In this document: positions 1-6,351 of the stretch, one piece after another
Layout: every line of letters starts with the position of its first letter
How positions within the stretch are numbered: the stretch's first letter is position 1
NCBI GenBank assembly: GCA_018242005.1
Contig: JAFECU010000296.1
Coordinates: 1 to 33,151, forward strand
Length of the DNA stretch: 33,151 bases
DNA from: Pseudomonadota bacterium
GTDB lineage: Bacteria > Pseudomonadota > Gammaproteobacteria > Burkholderiales > Burkholderiaceae_C
Reading direction: 5' to 3'
Position numbers and translations under genes: made by a program
Notes under the pieces: model-generated
What the model saw: only the letters and a program-made list of their open reading frames with translations
What the model was told of the DNA's origin: nothing
Databases searched by the model: none

Positions 1-34
1 TCCAATTGATCGGCTGTTAATTGGAATCTGACCC
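1..34. repeat. Truncated edge of a palindromic intergenic repeat
   Basis: TCCAATT at 1-7 pairs with AATTGGA at 19-25, and the right arm continues as ATCTGACCCCC to about position 34. The left half of any longer palindrome lies outside the window. From memory, GGGGTCAGATTCCAATT-type palindromes recur between genes in several proteobacteria, sometimes beside REP-associated transposases; that link is inference. It lies just after the narL stop and might also act as a weak terminator, although no strong T tract follows on the minus strand. Confidence 0.4.
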
Positions 35-63
35 CCATTTTTCTTCCCCTCTTTTCCGTTTTT

Positions 64-747
64 TTACTCGGCCCGCTGGCGGTCCGATGCATAGACGGCC
101 GCCTGCACGCGCGAGCTCAGGCCCAGTTTTCTCAGGATGTGCTGCACATGGATCTTGACCGTGGTCTCGGCGATGTCCAGGCGGCGGGCGATCTCTTTGT
201 TGCTCACGCCCTGGGCGATCTCACGCAGCACCTCTTCCTCGCGCGGCGACAGCTGGGCGCCCTTGTTCTCCTGGGGCGCAGGCTCGGGGTCGGGTTCGGG
301 CGCTCCCTGTGTCTGGAAGGCCGCGACCAGCTTGCTCATCATCTCGGGACTGACGACGGGCTCGCCGCGCGCGGCCCGCCGTATGGCCTGGGCCAGCAGG
401 TCGCCGTCTATGGTCTTGAGCAGGTAGCCCTGGGCGCCATGGCGCAGTGCGGTGGCCAGGTCCTCGCCATCCTCGCTGACGGTGAGCATGATCACGCGAC
501 TGCCCTGCGATGCCTCGCGCAGGCCCGCGATGGCGTCCACGCCACGCACGCCGGGCAGGTGGTTGTCCAGCAGGATCACGTCCGGGCGCAGCTGCGGCAA
601 GAGACGCAGGGCCTCGGCGGCGTCTCCCGCCTCGCCCAGCACGCGCAGGTCGTCGTACTGTGACAGCAGGGCCACGAGACCGCGTCGCAGCAGCGTGTGG
701 TCGTCGACCAGAAACAGCGTGATGGGTGTATGGGGCGTGGGCGTCAT
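64..747 (-). CDS. narL: NarL-type LuxR-family response regulator
   Basis: This 227-residue DNA-binding response regulator is the output partner of the NarX-like kinase encoded immediately upstream. Residues about 9-125 form a receiver domain with the acidic pair D15-D16 and phospho-acceptor D61 in the motif LLDNHLPG. A linker rich in Pro and Glu follows, then a LuxR/NarL-type helix-turn-helix at about 167-222 (LSPREEEVL, NKEIARRLDIAETTVKIHV). Its start codon overlaps the kinase stop codon by four bases, so the two are translationally coupled. By family knowledge, phosphorylated NarL binds heptamer sites and switches nitrate and nitrite respiration genes on or off. The assignment rests on the NarX partner with its recognisable nitrate-binding P-box; the regulator alone could be any NarL-family member. 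Its targets are not in the window. Confidence 0.85.
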   Translation of the reverse strand: MTPTPHTPITLFLVDDHTLLRRGLVALLSQYDDLRVLGEAGDAAEALRLLPQLRPDVILLDNHLPGVRGVDAIAGLREASQGSRVIMLTVSEDGEDLATALRHGAQGYLLKTIDGDLLAQAIRRAARGEPVVSPEMMSKLVAAFQTQGAPEPDPEPAPQENKGAQLSPREEEVLREIAQGVSNKEIARRLDIAETTVKIHVQHILRKLGLSSRVQAAVYASDRQRAE

Positions 748-2663
748 GCGGCAGCGGTGAAGGAGGTGAGGGTGGCGGTGGCAGGCGGGCGCTCGTCGGC
801 ACCGGCCGCGGGCAGTTCGACGCTCAGGCAGGTGCCGCCGCCCGCGCGCGACTGCAGGCCCAGCCTGGCACCTATGCGCTGGGCGCGCTCGCGCATGATG
901 CCCAGGCCCACGTGCAGCGAGTCGGGGGGTACGGCATCGGGGTCGAAGCCGCTGCCGTCGTCCTGCACCTCGAAACGCCAGCGGGGATGGCGCTGCACGC
1001 GCAGCTGCACATGGCGCGCACCAGCATGCTTGCGCACGTTGGACAGCGCCTCCTGCACGATATGCAGCACCTGGATCTGCACGTCGGGCGCCAGCGGCAG
1101 GCCCTGGCCCGACATGGCCAGCGTGGTGGCCACGCCGGTCTGGTGCTCGAACTTGGAGAGCGTGGCGCGCAGCGCCTCCTCGATGTCCTCATCCTGGGTG
1201 CGCGTGCGAAAGTGCACCAGGAGCTCGCGCACGTCCGCATAGCACTCGCGCACCCCCACGTCCAGCTCGGACATGCTGCGGTCGCGCGCCTCGGTGTTGC
1301 CCTTGGCCACGGCGTCGCGCAGCAGCTGGGTCTGGATCTTGAGAAAGGCCAGCGACTGGGCGATGGAATCATGCAGCTCGCGCGCGATCAGGCTGCGCTC
1401 CTCGGCCACGGCCGCCTCGCGCTCCAGCGCCGTGGCGCGCAGGCCTTCCATGGAGCTGGCCAGGTGCCGCGCCATGGTGGACAGCAGCTCGCGCATGTCC
1501 TCGGACAGATCGAGCGTGCTGCGGTAGAACAGCGTGACCTCGCCCAGCAGCCGCTGGTGCAGCCGCACGGGAATGCTGACCACGGTTTCGTAGCCGGCCT
1601 CGCGGCAGTGCGGCAGCTGTAATCCGCCCGAGGGAACGATGGGTATCACGCGCATGTGCGCATGCTCGCGTGCCTGGCCGCATTCACAGGTGCCGGTGTT
1701 CAGGCAATGCTCTTGCTCCGCCATGGACTGCGGCAGGCCGTCGGCGGCCAGCAGCACGTAACGCTGGTTGGCCTCGTCGGACCAGCGCAGGGCGGCGGCA
1801 TCGCTGCCGGCCACGCGGCGGATCTGCTGCACGAAACCCTGGGCCAGGGCGTCCAGGTTTCCAGCCTCTGCACCCAGCGCGCTCACGGCATAGAGCGCGG
1901 AAAGGCGCTGGTTGTGCACGGCGATGCTGGCGGTCTTCTCGCGCACCTTGCGCTCCAGACCCTCGTGCGAGGCCTGCAGCGCATGTGCCATGAGGTTGAA
2001 GCCGGCCGCCAGTTGGCCGAATTCATCGTCCGACTCGACCTCCAGGCGCGTGCCCAGGTCGCCCTGGCGCACGCGAGCCAGAGCCTGCTGCAGCCTGGAG
2101 ACGGGGTTCAGCACCAGCAGATAGCTCAACGCCATGAAGGCTACGGCCGAGGCGATGGCCAGCGCCACCAGGAACAGATGGAACAGGTGCAGCAAGGCCG
2201 TCCAGCGCATGATGCGCACCTCGATGGCCTGCACGAAGCCGTCGATCTCGCTCACGAAGGCGTCGCCGCGCGCCACCGCCGCGGCGCCCGTCTCGTGGGG
2301 CAGCGCCATTTTCCACTGCTGCTGCATGGCCAGCCATTGCCCGCGGATATGCTCGTACTGCGTGCGCGTCTCGTCGTTCCAGGGCACGAACAAGGGGCGT
2401 GCGGGGTCTCCCGTTCGCAACAGCTCCAGCCCGTCGTCGAAGCGCCGTTGCAGCTGTGACAACTCCTGGGGCGACTCGTTCTGCTGCGCCAGGATCATGC
2501 GCAGCATGTTCATGCGAAGGCGCCCCGCCTCATTCACCGCCGCGGCCCCGCCTTCGAGCTGCCAGGTCACCCACAGAGTGAAGCCAATGGACGCCAGCGC
2601 CACGAGCAGAAACACCGTGCCCATGGCCAGCAGCTTGGTCGACAGCGTGGGCTTCTTGCGCAT
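744..2663 (-). CDS. narX: NarX-type nitrate/nitrite sensor histidine kinase
   Basis: This 639-residue inner-membrane sensor kinase has an N-terminal membrane segment at about 11-33 and a periplasmic sensor region. Residues 43-56 (VNEAGRLRMNMLRM) match the P-box that binds nitrate and nitrite in NarX and NarQ. A second membrane segment (about 155-183), a HAMP region, and a GAF-like central module with clustered cysteines (CLNTGTCECG) follow. The HisKA_3 box is RELHDSIAQSLAF and the C-terminal ATPase domain includes QEALSNVRKHA and DDGSGFD. The ATG at 2663 is the only start that keeps the short cytoplasmic N-terminus, yet no Shine-Dalgarno precedes it. The upstream region carries an FNR-like box and a -10-like element that would place transcription start at or next to the ATG. 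The kinase gene precedes narL with a four-base overlap. NarX rather than NarQ is chosen from the cysteine module and pairing with narL. Confidence 0.88.
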   Translation of the reverse strand: MRKKPTLSTKLLAMGTVFLLVALASIGFTLWVTWQLEGGAAAVNEAGRLRMNMLRMILAQQNESPQELSQLQRRFDDGLELLRTGDPARPLFVPWNDETRTQYEHIRGQWLAMQQQWKMALPHETGAAAVARGDAFVSEIDGFVQAIEVRIMRWTALLHLFHLFLVALAIASAVAFMALSYLLVLNPVSRLQQALARVRQGDLGTRLEVESDDEFGQLAAGFNLMAHALQASHEGLERKVREKTASIAVHNQRLSALYAVSALGAEAGNLDALAQGFVQQIRRVAGSDAAALRWSDEANQRYVLLAADGLPQSMAEQEHCLNTGTCECGQAREHAHMRVIPIVPSGGLQLPHCREAGYETVVSIPVRLHQRLLGEVTLFYRSTLDLSEDMRELLSTMARHLASSMEGLRATALEREAAVAEERSLIARELHDSIAQSLAFLKIQTQLLRDAVAKGNTEARDRSMSELDVGVRECYADVRELLVHFRTRTQDEDIEEALRATLSKFEHQTGVATTLAMSGQGLPLAPDVQIQVLHIVQEALSNVRKHAGARHVQLRVQRHPRWRFEVQDDGSGFDPDAVPPDSLHVGLGIMRERAQRIGARLGLQSRAGGGTCLSVELPAAGADERPPATATLTSFTAAA

Positions 2664-2710
2664 GGCGCCAGTGTAGGCGCGCGCCCGCGTTGAATCTTGA
2701 CTTCCATCAA
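2663..2710 (-). promoter_or_regulatory. FNR/Anr-type promoter of narXL
   Basis: On the minus strand, TTGAT-GGAA-GTCAA (2710 down to 2697) matches the FNR/Anr consensus TTGAT-N4-ATCAA at nine of ten positions. A -10-like TACACT lies at 2675-2670. A start about seven bases after it falls on the A or T of the narX ATG, putting the box centre at -40.5 to -41.5, the class II FNR geometry. No Shine-Dalgarno exists before the ATG, so the mRNA may be leaderless. The site is seen in the sequence; regulation by FNR is inferred. Confidence 0.6.
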
Positions 2711-2758
2711 GGCAGGGCTTGCGCCAAGGACGCTCTCGGTCGCTTCCGCACCCTGCCT
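2710..2758 (-). terminator. Stem-loop downstream of nrdJ
   Basis: Eleven bases past the nrdJ stop codon, AGGCAGGG (2758-2751) pairs with CCCTGCCT (2717-2710). A further TGCG/CGCA pairing across a two-base bulge extends the stem. There is no U tract, so it may be an mRNA 3' end structure rather than a classical intrinsic terminator. Its distal arm touches the first base of the FNR-like box. Confidence 0.35.
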
Positions 2759-2768
2759 CGGCGGCCTC

Positions 2769-5207
2769 TCAGCCGCAGCTGCCCAGCGCGCCGCACTGGG
2801 TGCAGTAGTCGCAGCCGTCCTTGCGGATCACGGCATGGGCGCCGCACTCGTGGCATTTCTTGCCGGCCATGGCGGGCGGCATGCCGGCGGGCATGTCGGG
2901 CTCGTCGAGCGGCAGCACCTGCTGCTGCGGCGCCTCGACGCGGCGCGCGAGAATGTTCTGCACGGCGTAGGCCACGGCCGCCACCTCGGAGTCATGCCAC
3001 AGCGGCACCTGGGCGCCGTCGGCGCGCTGGTAGGTGCCCAGGCGCACGGGGCCGCGGTCCCAGGCCACCTTGCGCATGTCGGACAGCGCACGCTCCAGGA
3101 AGCCGCCACGCGCGGCCAGCGACAACAGGCGCATGCTGGAGGTGATCCACTGCTGCGACTCGCTGCTCTGCCCCACCGGCATGAAGAATTCGATGGCGCG
3201 GTCCACCGTGCCGCCGCGCCCGTCGGGCACGGGCAGGAAGGAGACAATGAGGTACAGGCGCTGCTGGCCCTCCTGCGTCCAGTACTCGATCTTCTCGGCC
3301 ACGGCGGACAGGCCGCCCTTGGGGCGGCTCTCGATCACGATGCGCATCGGGTCGACGGGCTGGGCCGGCTCGGGCGTGGGTTCGGCCTTGGCGGCCGGCT
3401 TGGCCTCGGCAGCCGGCACCTCCAGCACCGCCCCCAGGATGCTGTTGGGGCGGTAGGTGGCCAGGCCCTTCAGGTGCGAGTGCCAGGCCTGCATGTACAG
3501 GCCCTTGAAGTCGTCGTAGGGGTAGTCCTCGGGCACGTTCACGGTCTTGGAGATGGCCGTGTCCACGTAGGGCTGCACGGCCTCCATCATGGCCACATGG
3601 TCGGCGGCGGCCATGTCCATGGCGCTCACGAAATACTCGGGCAGGCGGTTCACGTCGCCGCCCAGGGTCTTGTACAGGCGCCAGGCGTAGTCCTCGACCA
3701 CGTACTCGCTCTTGCTGCCGTCGGCCTCGCGCTTACGGCGCGTGTAGGTCCAGGAGAACGGCGGCTCGATGCCATTGGATGCGTTATCGGCAAAGGCCAG
3801 GCTCACCGTGCCCGTGGGCGCGATGGACAGCAGGTGGCTGTTGCGTATGCCGTGCTTCTTGATGGCCTTCTGGATGTCCTCGGGCAGGCGGCTGGCAAAC
3901 GTGCCCTTGGCCAGATAGCCCTCGGCCTTGAACTTGGGGAAGGCGCCCTTTTCCTTGGCCAGCTCCACGGATGCGCGGTAGGCGGCGTTGCGCATGCGCT
4001 CGGCGATCTGCACCGCCATGTCGCGCCCGTCCTGGCGGTCATAGCGCTTGCACAGCATGGCCAGGGTGTTGCCCATGCCGGTAAATCCCACGCCGATGCG
4101 GCGCTTGGCGGCCGATTCGGCCTGCTGCTGCGGCAGCGGCCAGAAGGTCACGTCGAGCACGTTGTCGAGTGCGCGCACCTGCGTGGCGACGGCCTTCTCG
4201 AAGGCGTCGAAGTCGAACGACGCCTCGCCATGCAGGCCAAAGGGGTTGCGCACGAAGCGCGTGAGGATGATGGGTCCCAGGTCGCAGCAGCCATAGGGCG
4301 GCAGCGGCTGCTCGCCGCAGGGGTTGGTGGCCTGGATGATCTCGGTGTAGCCGAGGTTGTTGTCGTTGTTGATCTGGTCCAGGAACAGGATGCCGGGCTC
4401 GGCGAAGTCGTAGGCCGACTTCATGATGGTGTCCCAGAGCTCGCGCGCGCGCAGCTTGCGGTACACCCACTGGCCATCGGCGCGGCGGTAGGCGCCGGCC
4501 TTGACGAGTTCGGTGCCGGGTTCGGCCGGGTGCACCAGCTCCCACTCGCCATCCCGCTCCACGGCCTCCATGAAGGCATCGGGCACGCCCACCGAGACAT
4601 TGAAGTTGTTCCAGCGGCCCGGCGTGCGCTTGGCGGTGATGAAGTCCAGCACATCCGGGTGGTCTATGCGCAGCACGCCCATCTGCGCGCCGCGGCGCGC
4701 GCCGGCGCTCTCCACGGTGGAGCAGGACTGGTCGAACACGTTGATGTAGCTGCACGGCCCCGAGGCCATGGAGGCCGTGCCCTTGACGCGCGCGCCGCGC
4801 GGGCGGATGCGCGAGAAGTCATAGCCCACGCCACCGCCGCGGCGCATGGTTTCTGCGGCCTCGCGCAGGGCCTCGTAGATGCCGGGGTAGCCGGCATCGT
4901 CCACACCCTGGATGCAGTCGCCCACGGGTTGCACGAAGCAGTTGATGAGCGTGGCTTGAATGTCGGTGCCGGCGGCGCTCATGATGCGCCCGGCGCCGAT
5001 GGCTCCGGCGCGCAGGTTGTCCAGGAAGCGCGCCTGCATGGCCTCGCGGATGTCCTCGCGTTCGACCGAGGCCAGGGCGCGGGCCACGCGGCGGTACAGA
5101 TCCTCGACATCGCGCTCGCCGTCCTTGAAGTATTTCTCCGCCAGCACGTCCATGCTGATGGGTTGGATGGTCAGGCTGGGGGCGAGGTCGGTGATTTCAC
5201 GTTGCAT
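2769..5207 (-). CDS. nrdJ: Adenosylcobalamin-dependent (class II) ribonucleotide reductase
   Basis: This 812-residue enzyme reduces ribonucleotides to deoxyribonucleotides using a radical made from coenzyme B12, so it needs neither oxygen nor a separate radical subunit. Visible class II features are the early redox cysteine (INCFVQPVGD), GGGVGYDFSRIRPRGA, the radical-site loop NPCGEQPLPPYGCCDLGP, and the substrate loop APTGTVSLAFADNASNGIEPPF. An Ala/Pro/Glu-rich linker then leads to a C-terminal TSCPD-type domain and a zinc ribbon ending CHECG...CDYCTQCGALGSCG, whose cysteines include the tail pair expected to re-reduce the active site. The frame stays open 67 codons further upstream (to 5408), but that stretch is Arg-rich and unlike the family. 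The ATG at 5207 gives MQREITDLAPS, a typical N-terminus. The gene stands alone. An oxygen-independent reductase beside narXL fits growth by denitrification. Confidence 0.93.
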   Translation of the reverse strand: MQREITDLAPSLTIQPISMDVLAEKYFKDGERDVEDLYRRVARALASVEREDIREAMQARFLDNLRAGAIGAGRIMSAAGTDIQATLINCFVQPVGDCIQGVDDAGYPGIYEALREAAETMRRGGGVGYDFSRIRPRGARVKGTASMASGPCSYINVFDQSCSTVESAGARRGAQMGVLRIDHPDVLDFITAKRTPGRWNNFNVSVGVPDAFMEAVERDGEWELVHPAEPGTELVKAGAYRRADGQWVYRKLRARELWDTIMKSAYDFAEPGILFLDQINNDNNLGYTEIIQATNPCGEQPLPPYGCCDLGPIILTRFVRNPFGLHGEASFDFDAFEKAVATQVRALDNVLDVTFWPLPQQQAESAAKRRIGVGFTGMGNTLAMLCKRYDRQDGRDMAVQIAERMRNAAYRASVELAKEKGAFPKFKAEGYLAKGTFASRLPEDIQKAIKKHGIRNSHLLSIAPTGTVSLAFADNASNGIEPPFSWTYTRRKREADGSKSEYVVEDYAWRLYKTLGGDVNRLPEYFVSAMDMAAADHVAMMEAVQPYVDTAISKTVNVPEDYPYDDFKGLYMQAWHSHLKGLATYRPNSILGAVLEVPAAEAKPAAKAEPTPEPAQPVDPMRIVIESRPKGGLSAVAEKIEYWTQEGQQRLYLIVSFLPVPDGRGGTVDRAIEFFMPVGQSSESQQWITSSMRLLSLAARGGFLERALSDMRKVAWDRGPVRLGTYQRADGAQVPLWHDSEVAAVAYAVQNILARRVEAPQQQVLPLDEPDMPAGMPPAMAGKKCHECGAHAVIRKDGCDYCTQCGALGSCG

Positions 5208-5481
5208 TGAGGGGGCTCCGAAAGGGGTCTGACGGGCACGCCGCGTTGCAAATGGCCAAACGCGGCGGCAACCCTCGTTTGTACACCGGCCGCGGCATGG
5301 CCGCCTTGAACCCCTATCAAGACCTTCAGTCAGGCCACCGCCGGTGGACACCTTCTTTCTTCGATTCCTGTAGCACGCCGGCCGCCAGCCACGGGAAATA
5401 GCTGGCACTACAGACCCACATGGCCGGGGCGCAAGGGGAGTTTACGATTGGTTGCATTACCGCCACGCCTAACATCGCCGC
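5208..5481. other. Divergent intergenic region nrdJ / chaN
   Basis: This 274-bp gap separates divergent nrdJ and chaN. The one clear structure is a perfect hairpin, GCCGCGTT (5240-5247) and AACGCGGC (5259-5266) with an 11-base loop, about 33 bases before the nrdJ start, hence probably in its 5' leader. I could not find a B12-riboswitch core, an NrdR box or a convincing promoter in either direction. A near-FNR palindrome (TTGA at 5306-5309, TCAA at 5317-5320) has spacing one base too long. Confidence 0.5.
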
Positions 5482-6318
5482 ATGCCCCCGACCTTTCGCC
5501 CCACCCGTCCGGACCGACTGCTGCCCCCGCTGCTGCTCGCCCTGTTCCTGCTCACCGGCTGCGTTGCGCCGCCCACTGCCGCACCGCCCGCCGATGCCGC
5601 CTGGCAGGCGCAGTTGGAACGCTGGCCCACCGTGGATGCGCTGCTGCTGGGCGAGCAGCATGACGCCCCCGTCCACCAGCGCTGGGAGCAGGAGACCGTG
5701 CGCTGGCTGGCCACACGCGGTCGCCTGGCGGCCCTGGTGATGGAGATGGCCGACGCCGGCCGCACCACCGTCGGTCTGCCCGCAGGCGCCAGCGCGGCCC
5801 AGGTCCGCACCGCCCTGCACTGGAACGACGAGGCCTGGCCCTGGCAGCGCTACGCCCCGGTGGTCATGGCGGCGGTGGCGGCCGGCGTTTCGGTGCGCGG
5901 CGGCAACCTGCCGCGCGACCGCATGCGCGCGGCCATGCAGGACCAGACGCTGGACGGCCACCTGCAGCCCGCCGCGCTGGCCCTGCAGCGCCACGCCATC
6001 GACGAAGGACACTGCGGCCTGCTGCCCGCCGACCGGCTGCAGCCCATGGTGCGCGTGCAGTTGGCGCGCGACGCGAGCATGGCCCAGGCCGTGCAGGATG
6101 CGCGCCAGGCCGGCCGCACGGTGCTGCTGGTGGCGGGCTTCGGCCATGTGCGGCGCGACCTGGGCATACCCACCTGGCTGCCGCCAGGTTTTAGCTACAA
6201 AGCGGCCATAGCCCAATCTGGACAACCGTCTGGCGCTATTCAATCAGAAGCAGACTACATCCAAACGACGCCCGCCCTGGCGGCGCAGGACGACTGCGCG
6301 CCGCTGCGGGCGCGGTGA
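5482..6318 (+). CDS. ChaN-family haem-binding lipoprotein
   Basis: This 278-residue predicted lipoprotein starts with a basic-hydrophobic signal peptide (LLPPLLLALFLLTGC) whose lipobox LTGC gives the lipidated cysteine at about residue 30. The mature part carries the ChaN-type core: VDALLLGEQHDAPVHQRWEQ, ALVMEMADAG, and the late motif VAGFGHVRRDLGIP. Characterised ChaN members bind haem as dimers at the outer membrane; the exact role here is unknown. No iron-uptake genes flank it. Near the C-terminus, codons at about 6189-6250 are low in GC and read FSYKAAIAQSGQPSGAIQSEA, and appear to be a short intergenic-type repeat translated in frame. No strong ribosome-binding site precedes the ATG. It converges with the GGDEF-EAL gene, 33 bases apart. 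Confidence 0.8.
   Translation: MPPTFRPTRPDRLLPPLLLALFLLTGCVAPPTAAPPADAAWQAQLERWPTVDALLLGEQHDAPVHQRWEQETVRWLATRGRLAALVMEMADAGRTTVGLPAGASAAQVRTALHWNDEAWPWQRYAPVVMAAVAAGVSVRGGNLPRDRMRAAMQDQTLDGHLQPAALALQRHAIDEGHCGLLPADRLQPMVRVQLARDASMAQAVQDARQAGRTVLLVAGFGHVRRDLGIPTWLPPGFSYKAAIAQSGQPSGAIQSEADYIQTTPALAAQDDCAPLRAR
6189..6250 (+). repeat. Low-GC repeat piece inside chaN
   Basis: A stretch containing TTTTAGCTACAAAG and CAATCAGAAGC is much lower in GC than its surroundings. AGCTACAAA and AATCAGAAGC are both shared with the low-GC stretch inside the dehydrogenase gene at 19278-19346. I take it as a copy of a short Comamonadaceae repeat translated in frame. Confidence 0.45.
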
Positions 6319-6351
6319 GTGGTGGGGCATATTGCGCCTGACGCCGGACGC

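Noticed and set aside
2697-5210. Long plus-strand open frame opposite nrdJ
   Set aside because: Antisense shadow of a conserved gene with His/Gly/Val-rich composition and no domain.
5306-5320. FNR-like palindrome upstream of nrdJ
   Set aside because: TTGA and TCAA are seven bases apart rather than six, and the flanking bases do not fit the consensus.
5208-5408. 67-residue N-terminal extension of NrdJ
   Set aside because: Arg-rich, unlike the family, and contains the leader hairpin; MQREITDLAPS is the normal start.
5208-5481. B12 riboswitch or NrdR box upstream of nrdJ
   Set aside because: I searched by eye for the riboswitch core and for NrdR repeats and found neither; a covariance-model search would settle it.
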